Position numbers and translations under genes: made by a program
Assembly: GCA_020632975.1 (NCBI GenBank)
Contig: JACKEL010000002.1
Coordinates: 434,001-498,000 of the forward strand
Direction of reading: 5' to 3'
Origin: Myxococcales bacterium
GTDB taxonomy: Bacteria; Myxococcota_C; UBA6777
DNA length: 64,000 nt
Shown here: positions 27,601 through 36,757 of the stretch, piece by piece
How the letters are laid out: the number at the start of each line of letters is the position of its first letter
How positions within the stretch are numbered: position 1 is the stretch's first letter
Notes under the pieces: model-generated
The model's database searches: none
Told to the model about the DNA's origin: nothing
What the model saw: only the letters and a program-made list of their open reading frames with translations

Positions 27601-29369
27601 CACCGATGAAACAGCGGCAGAGTGGACGCCCTGCTTTGATCCCTTCCTTGGTCGAAGCGCTGGCTTGGGAACGCGAAGAGGAGCTACGTGGGATACGTCC
27701 CGCAGATCGCAGTGGTTGGTTGACCGAGAGAGCGATCTTTGGTGCGCAAACCCCTGGTTCGACCGCCAAGATCGTGACAGCTGCGGCGTATGCGCGTTAT
27801 CTGCGACAACAAGGGCGCCCCGTTCGTTTTCCAAAGCACCAATGCGCGGGGGGGATGATGTTTCAACTTCAGCGCAAGCGTCGTGGTTCCAAACAGACCT
27901 CGTGGCGCAACTCTCCCATCCACTTTCGTTGTCATAAACGCGGTGGACACGGGCATGTGGATCTTCAACAAGCCTTGGCTTCCTCTTGCAATGTGTACTT
28001 TGCAAAGCTCGCTTTGGAGATGGCGGGTGTCCCTGCGAAAGAGCTGGATCGACCGACCCAGTCCGTTCGTTGGCATGCAAGCCGTTACAGTGGAAGCGGT
28101 CGTTACGAGATCTACAAGTTCCCAGCGGACACCATCGCCCAACACATCGACGATTCGCGTGCTCATGCTCTATGGCAAACAGCAAGCCAGCTAGGGTTTT
28201 CCATGCGCTACACCTACAAGCCCTCCAAAAAGTCGGTGAGTCGCTACACAGATGTTTTCTACGCAGCCCCCCAAGCCACATGGAAACTCCCTCCCAAAGA
28301 TCTCAAGCCCCCGCAGCGACAGCAACTTGCGCAACAACTCTTGCGTGAGCGTCTTCTGAAACAAAGCTCCTTGGGGCACTTTGGCGTGGGACGTCCCTTT
28401 GCTTTTTCGGCGGCTTACCCCGCATGGCAACAGTGGAGCACCCAAGCGCGCGATCCTCGCTACCAAAAGCCGATCTCGCCGAGCGCGACCTTTGGTTCGC
28501 TTGCGGCCTCTTTGCGAGGGATGGCTTATGTGGGCTTTGGACAAGGGCTGACTATCTCTCCCTTGGTGATCGCGCAAACGGCGGCAGCTGTAGCGAATGG
28601 GGGCTGGGTACATCCGCCTGCATTGTGGCTGGGTGATTGGAAAGAACAGTCTCCTCCAAAACAATCGACGCTACGCAAAGATGCGGCGACAGTGCGGATC
28701 TTGCCTGCGCCTGATGCCGCCTTGCTGCGTGATGCGATGGCTGCGGTCACCAAGCGAGGAACAGCAGCACAGCCCTTTGCGCGCTTAAATCGACGATGCT
28801 TGGCGCCTTATGGACTGCGTGTGATCGGAAAGACTGGAACTGCCGAGGGGTTGAGTGCACGCGCTCGCAAACTGCTTTTGCAAAAAGTGAAGCAGGCTGG
28901 GCGGCGCTTTGCTTACAAAGGCTCGCGTGCGGCGTGGGTCAAAGATACGGGATGTTCGTTGCGTTCGTCGTGGCGCTACGATTACCCAGAAGAAGCCATC
29001 GCAGACTCGCTTTTTGTGGGGGCGATCATCCCCACAGAAGCGCCCGCTACATTGCCGCTGCCCAATGCTTTGCGCATCCCTGTGGGGGAGCTGGCTTTTG
29101 CTTTCGTGGTGAAACACGGCTATCACCCTGAAGGCGCGCCTTGTCGCAAGGGAAGTCGCGACACCGATCGCGCGGAAGCCCGCTATCTTGCGCATGATAC
29201 GCTGCTTGCGATCCTTCAACATGCAGGGATGTGCTTGGATATGCAGCCACTGCGGGCATCTTCAAAGCGTGCTGCGAAGTCCCGTAAGGCTTCGCGCGGT
29301 GCAAGGAAGCCCAACAAGCGGGGGATGTCGAGAAGAAGACCTCGCAAACCTCGTCGGGCTCGTCGTTAA
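24699..29369 (+). CDS. Giant penicillin-binding transpeptidase with two FHA-like domains
   Basis: A 1556-residue membrane protein. One N-terminal membrane helix (about 46-65, WWFLPIFVGCVGGWAAWEL). FHA-like segment 1 at about 188-232 (GRKLGYSATNDIVLGG, then SAHLRIEGHQLHIEP). FHA-like segment 2 at about 748-792 (VQVNQRELRADQRYLLRDGD, then ILTLGKQKLRF). The C-terminal half is a class B-like transpeptidase domain with the three penicillin-binding motifs in order: SxxK as STAK at 1021-1024, SxN as SCN at 1096-1098 and KTG(T) at 1378-1381. The last ~50 residues are highly basic. No glycosyltransferase domain is present. It should cross-link peptidoglycan; the FHA-like domains suggest control by phosphothreonine partners, and a Ser/Thr kinase gene lies 7 kb downstream. 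The GTG start is tentative; no clear ribosome-binding site. Confidence 0.85.
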   Translation: MRWKLSLQREISRWWESFQRRKEKVAPVGASEPLFAPRWSWLRWWFLPIFVGCVGGWAAWELWSTSQMAGSSHALVILDAPLPSATKPRPWSDRTGRYFVLQPQGETSQVLLSQPGRGMRAYRGQEGVPLLSEKTTLAELFLPPCKSSPSADATFLYTGDGLILWLCQQDHERIALYRVGWRFSMAQWRSGRKLGYSATNDIVLGGAMLPLYSAHLRIEGHQLHIEPRDTCLTSPVDANNETDTLQPQEEPRDKEPKEPAEDSIEMSTLCSTKPQKIAAGALFRLHSSRFPHRAVTMRWTPSLQSREGADLWLVPVTGEGSSSRLLSLEALRLARHRDFLVGRADLYFQDVLPDTARTLDLEETVHKMVLRGSLRYLEGDTLRKRLDRSPFSTIAADAWLDGAMLRQERHLLAPLQEDPFLRNRLWMVNQALARGDRTQARSLFRIQRRADGRPHELLGLGVGSMTLQAPRRNLLSPRHRWRASKPDLRLQVSLTARRRPRPFFEEIVPDADRTPARIFYLQDAQTEMLSMDVLPKQAEQRGLSDVLAIGHGRTLLWHQGRAYQSHHPFFAEVAAPPSPAHGPLEKKQDTSMRFLFRVKGRWWQREPDRQRSSLWWPVQAIARKLATPDSAMALAAVLLEANRPQVQQRPHCGNQSQRQGARWKHGNACWEKADLFAQQTLVVVPCSPLVREDLRKKECKPGRSLVRLDRSGKPLLPTLKGYTAPLFGVLVTAMPPRDAAGGETQSPRYLVRSLPSSQLVQVNQRELRADQRYLLRDGDILTLGKQKLRFRMPPITLAFSRYQGDRIVPVYPHGPLFAHVVAGSVGGPYRNNPADLRAQLPPSPEESDKPRKIALTLDPDLQQVAFRVGLQHFARLDSPAFQSRFRRRFFRNPHKPHAGAILLLHRKKGEVLSSLTFPAFDPNPPKLTDELQDQSDRAIRYFRGQILDAYDLARPLLAYRTGALPPDPPMKQRQSGRPALIPSLVEALAWEREEELRGIRPADRSGWLTERAIFGAQTPGSTAKIVTAAAYARYLRQQGRPVRFPKHQCAGGMMFQLQRKRRGSKQTSWRNSPIHFRCHKRGGHGHVDLQQALASSCNVYFAKLALEMAGVPAKELDRPTQSVRWHASRYSGSGRYEIYKFPADTIAQHIDDSRAHALWQTASQLGFSMRYTYKPSKKSVSRYTDVFYAAPQATWKLPPKDLKPPQRQQLAQQLLRERLLKQSSLGHFGVGRPFAFSAAYPAWQQWSTQARDPRYQKPISPSATFGSLAASLRGMAYVGFGQGLTISPLVIAQTAAAVANGGWVHPPALWLGDWKEQSPPKQSTLRKDAATVRILPAPDAALLRDAMAAVTKRGTAAQPFARLNRRCLAPYGLRVIGKTGTAEGLSARARKLLLQKVKQAGRRFAYKGSRAAWVKDTGCSLRSSWRYDYPEEAIADSLFVGAIIPTEAPATLPLPNALRIPVGELAFAFVVKHGYHPEGAPCRKGSRDTDRAEARYLAHDTLLAILQHAGMCLDMQPLRASSKRAAKSRKASRGARKPNKRGMSRRRPRKPRRARR

Positions 29370-29442
29370 GAGAGGAGCTTTTCTGCAAAGGAGAAGTCTT
29401 TGGGGAGTCTTGGGGGAAAGAGAAGGGGAACGGGGAAGATCT

Positions 29443-32400
29443 TTAGGGCGTGCAGCCCCATTGGATGACTTTTCCCATCGCGCCACCCGAAAACAACTCG
29501 CTTCCATTTGGATTCCAATAAAGGGTTCGGACAGCGTCTGTGTGTCCTCCAACGCCTGAACCTAGCGTGATAGAAGCTGTACCGGGCTTCAAAGAGAAGT
29601 CCCAAAAGCGAATGTTTTGATCCACGCTTCCTGACACAAGCCATCGACCGCCCGGATGGAAGGTCAAGCTCGTGATCGTCGATGTATGGGCGTTGTTGAT
29701 TGTATGTTCGAGGGAGAGGGTCGCTGCGTTCCAAATCTTGATCTCGAGACCTTCACCTGCTGTGGCGATCCACTTTCCATCACGGCTCCAAGCCACAGCT
29801 TTGATCCTTTGCGCGTGGGTCGTAAAGAGCGGTAGGTTGAGCAAAGTGGCGGGGGCCGCTTTCAAGTTACGCAACGACCAGATCTTTGCGTTGTTGTCAT
29901 CGCTGCCTGAGACAAAGCTGTAACCATCTGGAGAAAATGCCAGACCCGTCACTGAAGCGGTGTGTGGTTGTGTTGTGAAAGTGTGTGTAAATGTCCATGG
30001 GAAGGTAAAGTATTTCCATGCTTTTATTTTCCCCGTACTGTCCGCAGAGATGAGATTTTCAAGCCCTGTATGCGGACTAAACATGGCCGCTGTGATGGTA
30101 CCTGCGTGCATGTTGCCCGTGCCTGTGGTGTTTACATCTGGTCCTGCGTATGAGCTTTTGTTCAAGAGAGAACTGAGCCTTGTATTGTCTGTCCCAAAAA
30201 GCACAAGGGGGGCGTTGTTTGTGCTCGAAGGATAAGAGGAAAAAGCGCTGAGTTTTCCTCCATTTGCGAGGTTGACGGGGAGGCCGCTGCTCATGACCGC
30301 AGCAGCGAGGCTTACCTTGCCGGGTTTGGTCAGGGAGAAGTAATTTCCATCCTCATCGCTCCAATACAAGAAGGTATGGTTGGCAGTCCCTGCGATTGCG
30401 ACAATGGGACTCGGAAAGAAGCTTGCTTCGTCAGATTTGGTGAGACTTGAACATGTGCTTGGGCAAGAGAAGATCGCGTGTCCTACGTTGTAGGAAGCGA
30501 TGATCTCATCCTTTGTGGGGTGCCAAGAAAAGTTTCTTACCTCGAACGTGTCCGTGTAAAGGATGGAAACCACCTCCCAAGTCGAGGTATCCCAAATCTT
30601 GATATTGATCGAGGGAAAGTCGTCTGATGCTGCAAGCATACTTCCATCTCTGTTGTAAGATAAAGTGTTCGCCTGTGCGGTCAATTGTCGCGGTAGGGTT
30701 TTGATTTGGATAGCATTACTCGAAAGATTGCTGGTATCTAGGATGTGGATCTGTGGTTCTTGATCGTATTGTTTGTAAGCGGCGTGAGTGACTGCCAGTT
30801 CAGTTTTGAGTGGAGAAGGATTCACTGCGAGCGCCTTGATCTCTCCCAAAAAGGTTTGTGTGTTGAGCAGCGTTCCTTGTTCCAGATCCCAGAATTTTAT
30901 TGTTTTGTCAGTGCTTCCAGAGACAAGCCAAGCAGAGGTGTGGTGGAAAGCGAGCGCGCGGATCTCGCCTGCGTGTCCGCTGAACGTTCGCAAGATCGTT
31001 CCCGCTTGCACATCCCAAAGTCTGATGCGGTAGCTGTCACCGAGCCCACTACCTGAGGCGAGATAGTTGCCACTTGGGGACCACGCCAAAGCGCGGACGC
31101 CTCCGTTGTGTGCATAGGTTTGCCCCGGCTGTTTGAGCGTTTGTAAAGTTTGTAGGCTTGTGGTGTCGATGATCCGGATCGTTCCGTCTTCAAAAGCCAG
31201 CGCGATTTGTTCTTTGATGGGGTGATGTTGGAGAAATACCAATGTCGAAACAGGTTGCACTGTAGCAAGGACGGTTGGGGCGGGTGTTGCGATTTGGAGA
31301 TCCCATGAACTCACCGTGCATGTTGGGGGAGGCGCTGTTTGTATTACATCGTTCGAACATTCGAGGGTGATCGCGCGGTTACCTGTCGAATTGTAAGTAA
31401 TCAGTTTTGTGAATGGGTTGCTTCGTGAGAAAAACTTGGAGCGATAGGTGGGGATACAACCTTTGCAGTTGAGTCCTTCGTCGATGTTTCCGTCGCAGTT
31501 GTTGTCTTTGCCATCGCATCTCTCGGCAAAGCTCAGTGGGGTGCCTGTGCACCGTACGCTTGTTTGGGAGTTGTCGCAAACGAACACCCCTTCTTGGATG
31601 CAACCGTTTTGTCCTAGGTTGCAGATCCCTTGGAGCTTGGGCCAGTCTTCATCGGTTTTTCCGTCACAATCGTTGTCTTTGTTGTCGCACATCTCTTGGG
31701 CTTCAACTTCGATCAGGGTTCCCCCTGTGACGCACTGTTTTTTCCAAACCCCTGCGATACAGATGTCGTCGTTCGCGTTGGCTGGACAGGTCCCTTGGCA
31801 GGGGCGTGTAAGCGTTTCGTCGGTCTTGCCGTCGCAGTCGTTGTCTTGGTTATCACAGACCTCGGTTTGCGGGACGACTTCTCCTAGGCACGCTCCCCAT
31901 TTTCCGCTTGCATCGCAGGTCTCTTCACCTTTTTTACAAATCCCCACGCCTGCAGTGTTGTTGGGTCCTGTGTAGCACTCTCTTTTGTCTCCAGGTTTAC
32001 AGTCGCAGTCTTCGTCGGTCTTGCCATCGCAGTCGTTGTCTTCGTTGTCTCCACAAACTTCTTTGACGGGAGTGACTTGGGTTGTGGTGTCACAAACGCC
32101 CGTCCATTGGCTGTTTTTGCAGATCTCCACCCCAGACTTGCAAGTGCCCACATCCGCAGTGTTGTTGGGGCCTGTGTAGCACTTTCTCGTTTCGTTGGTT
32201 TTGCACTCGCAGCCTTCATCAGTCTTACCATCACAATCGTTGTCGATGTTGTCTTCGCAGACTTCTGTGGTGGGCTTGGTTGTGGACTCACATGTGGACC
32301 ATGCGCCTTGCAAGTTGCAGTACTGTTTGCCTGCATCACAGGGGGTTGGGAGCGTCGTTTGGCAACTTTGTTCTGCGCCAGGTTTGCAAGAACAAACCTC

Positions 32401-33210
32401 GTCGGTTTTGCCGTCACAGTCGTTGTCTAGGCCATCTCCACAGGTCTCTTCAGAGGGGAGGGTTTGCGTCTTTGGTTCGCAGGTTCCGGGCCATTGGTTG
32501 TTTTTGCAGATCTCGATTCCAGACTTGCAAGTGCCGATATCCGCTGTTCCGATGGGGCCTGTATAACAAGGGCGTGTGTCTCCGTCGATGCAGAGACAAC
32601 CACCCTCTGCATCGTCGATCTTGCCGTTGCAGTCGTTGTCTTTGCCATCACAGATCTCTGTACCCGGGAGGACTTGTGCGAGGCAGGCCCCCCAACGGTT
32701 GTTGTCATTGCAAGACTGGACACCCGCTTTGCATATCCCCACCCCAGAAGTGTTTGCCTCTGCGCTGTAGCATGGACGTTCTTTGCCTTTTTCTTGGCAG
32801 ATACAAAAGTTGGGGTCGTTGTTGACGTTATCGACTTGGCCGTCGCAGTCGTTGTCTTCGAGGTCGCAGATCTCCACCCTTGGAAGAGAGGGGCCCACAC
32901 ATGCGGACCATAGGCCATTTGTGGAGCAAAACTGGACTCCAGCTTTGCAATTTCCTTGGCAAGTGTAGGTATCGTCCGCGTTGCGGACACAGCCTTTGTC
33001 TGAGGGAAAGCAAGGGCGCTGCACGCCTGTATTGCACTGACGCACATTACAAAAGCCCGTGACATCGCAGTAGATGTTGGGGGCGGAGTTTGTGCAGTCT
33101 GCATCAGACTCGCAGGCACGGCGACTTTTCTCGGCACAACCGCCACCTGTGATCAGTATCGTTGCCATGCCCACCAAAAAAACAAGACGCAAAACAAGCC
33201 GTTGATGCAT
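29443..33210 (-). CDS. Surface lipoprotein with MopE-type repeats and WD40 propeller
   Basis: A 1255-residue exported protein. The N-terminus is a signal peptide ending ILITGGGCAEK, a possible though atypical lipobox. Residues ~30-590 are Cys-rich and hold eight copies of the putative metal-binding motif ExC(D)xxDNDCDGxxDE (for example EICDGKDNDCNGKIDD and EVCDNQDNDCDGKTDE), alternating with CxxGxExC-type modules. The C-terminal ~650 residues contain WD40-like repeats (LAWSPSGNYLASGSG, LAFHHTSAWLVSGSTDKTIK, LAFSPDGYSFVSGSDDNNAK, LTFHPGGRWLVSGSVDQNIR), probably one or two propellers. The Asp-rich repeats resemble those of MopE, where they are thought to bind Ca2+ or Cu. AGGAT lies seven bases before the ATG. 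Likely an outer-membrane or surface binding protein; ligand unknown. Confidence 0.88.
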   Translation of the reverse strand: MHQRLVLRLVFLVGMATILITGGGCAEKSRRACESDADCTNSAPNIYCDVTGFCNVRQCNTGVQRPCFPSDKGCVRNADDTYTCQGNCKAGVQFCSTNGLWSACVGPSLPRVEICDLEDNDCDGQVDNVNNDPNFCICQEKGKERPCYSAEANTSGVGICKAGVQSCNDNNRWGACLAQVLPGTEICDGKDNDCNGKIDDAEGGCLCIDGDTRPCYTGPIGTADIGTCKSGIEICKNNQWPGTCEPKTQTLPSEETCGDGLDNDCDGKTDEVCSCKPGAEQSCQTTLPTPCDAGKQYCNLQGAWSTCESTTKPTTEVCEDNIDNDCDGKTDEGCECKTNETRKCYTGPNNTADVGTCKSGVEICKNSQWTGVCDTTTQVTPVKEVCGDNEDNDCDGKTDEDCDCKPGDKRECYTGPNNTAGVGICKKGEETCDASGKWGACLGEVVPQTEVCDNQDNDCDGKTDETLTRPCQGTCPANANDDICIAGVWKKQCVTGGTLIEVEAQEMCDNKDNDCDGKTDEDWPKLQGICNLGQNGCIQEGVFVCDNSQTSVRCTGTPLSFAERCDGKDNNCDGNIDEGLNCKGCIPTYRSKFFSRSNPFTKLITYNSTGNRAITLECSNDVIQTAPPPTCTVSSWDLQIATPAPTVLATVQPVSTLVFLQHHPIKEQIALAFEDGTIRIIDTTSLQTLQTLKQPGQTYAHNGGVRALAWSPSGNYLASGSGLGDSYRIRLWDVQAGTILRTFSGHAGEIRALAFHHTSAWLVSGSTDKTIKFWDLEQGTLLNTQTFLGEIKALAVNPSPLKTELAVTHAAYKQYDQEPQIHILDTSNLSSNAIQIKTLPRQLTAQANTLSYNRDGSMLAASDDFPSINIKIWDTSTWEVVSILYTDTFEVRNFSWHPTKDEIIASYNVGHAIFSCPSTCSSLTKSDEASFFPSPIVAIAGTANHTFLYWSDEDGNYFSLTKPGKVSLAAAVMSSGLPVNLANGGKLSAFSSYPSSTNNAPLVLFGTDNTRLSSLLNKSSYAGPDVNTTGTGNMHAGTITAAMFSPHTGLENLISADSTGKIKAWKYFTFPWTFTHTFTTQPHTASVTGLAFSPDGYSFVSGSDDNNAKIWSLRNLKAAPATLLNLPLFTTHAQRIKAVAWSRDGKWIATAGEGLEIKIWNAATLSLEHTINNAHTSTITSLTFHPGGRWLVSGSVDQNIRFWDFSLKPGTASITLGSGVGGHTDAVRTLYWNPNGSELFSGGAMGKVIQWGCTP

Positions 33211-33353
33211 GATTCTATCCTAAAAATATATAGCTTTGTAATCCCAATAACATAGAGAAACCTTCTTGGAGGTGCAAGGGTGCTTGTCCCTAGAAAGCTT
33301 CACTTTCTCTGTACGAGTGAGTTAGAGGGTGGTGCGGAAGAAGGATGGATTGA

Positions 33354-34829
33354 CTAGGCTTGTGAGGTGATGCGTTGGATGGAAAGCCACATCTCTGCGC
33401 GGACACCGCCTTCAGGTTGGTTGTGTAGCAAGAACTCGCCACCATGAAGCAGCGCAACTTGGCGGACAAAGGGCAGTCCAAGCCCCGTTCCTTTTTTGCC
33501 AGAGTCAGGGTGTTCGAGTGAGTAGAAACGCTCCATCACACGGGGAAGTGCGTAAACAGGGATCCCTGGGCCAGTGTCTGTGACTTGGAAAAGGACTTGG
33601 CCATCGAGTGCTCCTTCTGCGTAAAGTTCGATGGAACCTTGGGCGGGGGTGAAGTGCAAGGCATTTTGGACAAGGTTGGATAGAGCTTGAGAGATAAGGA
33701 AGCGATCGCCAAAGATCTCGGAGGGGGCGTCTTGTTGGAGTGACCAATGCAGTCGGACTTCGCGTTTTTGGGCTTGGGGCATAAAGCGATTGCAGATCTC
33801 TTCAAACAAGCTTTTGATGCCGATCTTTTCGTTTTTATCGAGTCGTTCGCGTTGTTCGAGGGCTACGAGGTCAAGCAATCGTTGCACGATATCGTTGAGA
33901 CGACGGGTTTGTTCGCTGATGTTGTCGAGGAAGTGTTTGCGTGTCGAGGGTGGCATGTCCTCATCTTCGAGGAGTTCTGCTGCTCCTTGGACCGCAGAGA
34001 TCGGGGATTTGAGTTCGTGCGTCAGTTGGGTCACAAAGCGCTCAAGGTCTTGGCGTTCGAGCAAGGAGTTTTTCATCTCCACGAAAGCTTGGGTGAGTTC
34101 GCCGATCTCGTCACGCCCCACAGGAGGCGGATCGATGCGGCGTCCTTGGGTCACATCCCGCGCGTACTGGGTCAAACGGAAGATCGGGAACATGATGGCT
34201 TGGGTCAGCAACCAAGCACACAAAAAGACGATGACCCCACCAATCACAAGCCCCCGAAAGAGTTTGGTTTGCGCACGACGAGCCCACCCCACAAGCGAGC
34301 GCTTGGAGCGGCAAAGTGTGATCGTGCCAAAGACTTGTCCTTCTCGTCGTAGAGGAAAGGCCACAAACATGGCGTCCGTCCTGCGGCCTTTTTCGTCGAT
34401 GTATTCGCTTGAACGAGCCCCATACAAACCACGAAGCGCCCGATAAACGTCATTCCAGCGACTGTAGTTTTTGCCGAGTTCTGAGGGGAGCACTGAGTCG
34501 TAACGCACGATGCCTTTGGTGTCCGTCAGATAAACTCGTGTGTCGAGGCTCTGTTTTTCCCATTCATAGATGCGGGCACGCAACAAGCCTCTTCGCAAGT
34601 GCTCGATCACGCCGGCAAGTTCGCTGCCTTGGAAGGCTTCGGGGCCTTTGGTGGGGGGGAGTTTTTTTTCGACGACGCGGGCCAACATGTAGGCGTGTTC
34701 GACCATACCGTCTTCCATGATCCGCAGAAACTGGGGTCGGATATTCTCGAACAACCAGTCGTAAGCAGCGTAACCCCCGCCCAAACAAAGCAAAAAGAGA
34801 CCCAATAAGATCTTGATCCGAAGACCCAT
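33354..34829 (-). CDS. creC: Sensor histidine kinase, CreC type
   Basis: A 491-residue inner-membrane kinase. It begins MGLRIKILLGLFLLCLGGGY (first membrane helix) followed by an extracytoplasmic sensor region containing RVYLTDTKGIVRYDS and DVYRALRGLYGARSS, features of CreC. A second helix (LFRGLVIGGVIVFLCAWLLT) leads to HAMP. The dimerisation domain has THELKSPISAVQ with His271. The ATPase domain contains NLVQNALHFTP, DTGPGI and GKKGTGLGLPFV. The ATG at 34829 starts one base after the creB stop codon, so the two are translationally linked; an in-frame extension upstream lies inside creB and is rejected. E. coli CreC responds to growth on fermentation products, but the signal here is unknown. 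Confidence 0.9.
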   Translation of the reverse strand: MGLRIKILLGLFLLCLGGGYAAYDWLFENIRPQFLRIMEDGMVEHAYMLARVVEKKLPPTKGPEAFQGSELAGVIEHLRRGLLRARIYEWEKQSLDTRVYLTDTKGIVRYDSVLPSELGKNYSRWNDVYRALRGLYGARSSEYIDEKGRRTDAMFVAFPLRREGQVFGTITLCRSKRSLVGWARRAQTKLFRGLVIGGVIVFLCAWLLTQAIMFPIFRLTQYARDVTQGRRIDPPPVGRDEIGELTQAFVEMKNSLLERQDLERFVTQLTHELKSPISAVQGAAELLEDEDMPPSTRKHFLDNISEQTRRLNDIVQRLLDLVALEQRERLDKNEKIGIKSLFEEICNRFMPQAQKREVRLHWSLQQDAPSEIFGDRFLISQALSNLVQNALHFTPAQGSIELYAEGALDGQVLFQVTDTGPGIPVYALPRVMERFYSLEHPDSGKKGTGLGLPFVRQVALLHGGEFLLHNQPEGGVRAEMWLSIQRITSQA

Positions 34830-34830
34830 G

Positions 34831-35532
34831 CTATAGCTCCAATGCGTAACCCACACCGCGTACTGTGCGGATCGGGTCGTCTTCTTCGTGGACCGCCCGC
34901 ATCTTTTTACGGATGCTTTTGATATGTGCATCGACTGTGCGATCCATCGTCATCTCGGGCTCTTCCCAAGCGCGCGATAGGATCTCTTCGCGAGAAAAGA
35001 CCTTGCCAGGGCGCCCCAACAACAAAGAAAGCAGACGATACTCATAGCGCGAAAGCTCCAACTGTTCGCCATGATACGAGATACGCATCTTTTCTTTGTC
35101 TTCGAGGAAAGGCCCGATGCTCAAGGGAGCTTCGCCTTCGCTCTCTTCATTGGCGGGAACAGGCGTCCCAACTCGCCGCAGGATCGAGCGGATCCGCGCC
35201 ACGACCTCTCTTGGAGAAAAGGGTTTGGTGACGTAATCGTCGCCGCCAAGCTCCAAACCCAAGATGCGATCGACTTCTTCTGCGCGTGCACTCAAAAACA
35301 AGATCGGGACTTGGCTTTCTGTGCGGATATCGCGGCACAGATCCAAGCCGTTGCAGTCGGGAAGCCCGATGTCCAAGACCACAAGAGAGGGCTTTTGGGC
35401 GCGTAGCCAAGTTAGCCCTTCTCCACCTGTCATCGACCAGTGGGTACCAAATCCTTCGCGTCCTAGCGCATACAGCAGGGTTTCCGCGATGGGACGTTCA
35501 TCTTCGATGATCAAGATCGTCTCTTTACTCAT
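34831..35532 (-). CDS. creB: Response regulator, CreB type (OmpR family)
   Basis: A 233-residue regulator. The receiver domain has acidic residues in LIIEDERPIAE, phospho-acceptor Asp54 in VVLDIGLPDCNG, and the conserved Lys in YVTKPFSPREVVARI. The C-terminal winged-helix DNA-binding domain contains LELSRYEYRLLSLLLGRPG and the recognition region VDAHIKSIRKKMR with RTVRGVGYAL at the end. The ATG at 35532 has GGAG eight bases upstream. It is paired with creC downstream; targets cannot be named, although the adjacent lipoprotein gene could belong to the same transcript (120 bp gap). Confidence 0.92.
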   Translation of the reverse strand: MSKETILIIEDERPIAETLLYALGREGFGTHWSMTGGEGLTWLRAQKPSLVVLDIGLPDCNGLDLCRDIRTESQVPILFLSARAEEVDRILGLELGGDDYVTKPFSPREVVARIRSILRRVGTPVPANEESEGEAPLSIGPFLEDKEKMRISYHGEQLELSRYEYRLLSLLLGRPGKVFSREEILSRAWEEPEMTMDRTVDAHIKSIRKKMRAVHEEDDPIRTVRGVGYALEL

Positions 35533-35652
35533 CCTATTCTCCACTTCTCAGAGTCGAAAAGCCCGATACTTGGTCTGTTTGGGGAAGACGGTAGGTGATG
35601 GGGCTCGTCGCAAGATATCGCCAAGGACGGGGGGTTTCAGAACGTTGTGGCT

Positions 35653-36450
35653 TTATTGGGCCAGTCGCAAGATGTAATAGGCAAAAGGTGTTTGTTCGGT
35701 TGGACAGGTGGAGCCTCGCCAATTGAAACGGTTGATGGTCGCTGCGCGGTAGCGGTTCTTTTGGTCGTCCAAGATCTCCATCACTTGCCCAGGAGACAAG
35801 CGATAGGATTGGGTGGCCGTCTCAAACAAGAGATCGCGGTACACCTTGGTGCCACAAGTATCTGCTTGGGTTCCTGTTTCTTTGGTGGTGTCTTCCTTGA
35901 TTTGAAATTGACCAAAGCTCTCGTTGGCCAGCAAGGTCCCTCCCGCACCGCTCGTCACCGCAAAAAGCAAGGTCCCATCTTTGTGCAAGAGCAACATCGC
36001 GTAGCCTTGTCCTAACTTGCTCGCGTCGAGGTAGATCATGCGGATGGGGGTGCCTTGGGTCAGGGCTGCGTTGTCGTCGCCAGGAAGGCGATAATACAGG
36101 TCGTGGCGTGCACCTGTGTTGTCGATAAAGCCGATGCGTTGGTTGAATTGGCAAGACGTGCAGGAAGGGATCGGGTCTTCGCCCGCGCTCACAACAGCCA
36201 AAGAGTCTACTGCACCTTCGATATCCCAACGACAAGGCACGTTGGGCGTCGCATCCGAACATCCAGCGGCTTTTTGCGTGGTGGATAAACGGAACAAGGC
36301 TTCTGAGAGCGGTTCCACGGGCTTGGGACAGCCTGACAAGCTCGCCCCAAAGAGCAACCACATCCCAATCCATCCCCAACTCATGCTGCGCTTTGTGGGC
36401 TTGAGGAAGCTCTTCTCTTTTTGTTTCCACGATGACCACACCCGATCCAT
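35653..36450 (-). CDS. Lipoprotein of unknown function upstream of creBC
   Basis: A 265-residue lipoprotein: signal peptide with lipobox SLSGC (Cys41), preceded by an unusually long, basic n-region. The mature part is predicted beta-rich, with Cys pairs (CTSCQFN, and single Cys near both ends) and no family I recognise. AAAGGAT precedes the ATG. It is upstream of creBC on the same strand (120 bp gap), so it might provide or modulate the extracytoplasmic signal for CreC. That is an inference from position only. Confidence 0.7.
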   Translation of the reverse strand: MDRVWSSWKQKEKSFLKPTKRSMSWGWIGMWLLFGASLSGCPKPVEPLSEALFRLSTTQKAAGCSDATPNVPCRWDIEGAVDSLAVVSAGEDPIPSCTSCQFNQRIGFIDNTGARHDLYYRLPGDDNAALTQGTPIRMIYLDASKLGQGYAMLLLHKDGTLLFAVTSGAGGTLLANESFGQFQIKEDTTKETGTQADTCGTKVYRDLLFETATQSYRLSPGQVMEILDDQKNRYRAATINRFNWRGSTCPTEQTPFAYYILRLAQ

Positions 36451-36757
36451 GACGCGATCCTTTCCTCTATCACTTTATGATACTTGCGATTCTTTCTTCC
36501 AAGTTCTCGAACAGAAGTGGCTCATCGTTGCGCAAAAACCACCTCGACACAAGAACCTTGCTACGAAGCGCGCTTGCTTGGACACAACAACATCTTGCCG
36601 TAACAATGTGACTTCGCTAACATGCTTCGAATTCATGTTCGCCCTTTTGTACGTGGGGCGTCTCGGTTCATCAAAACACTTTCTTGGCGTTCCGCAACTT
36701 TTCTTATACGCCTGACGAAGATCGTGTTGTTGTCTTTGTTTGGACAGGATCTTTGCG
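36451..36757. other. Divergent intergenic region, lipoprotein gene and Ser/Thr kinase gene
   Basis: About 307 bp without a supported gene. It must contain divergent promoters. I found no well-spaced sigma-70 type pair and no conserved structure. Confidence 0.4.
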
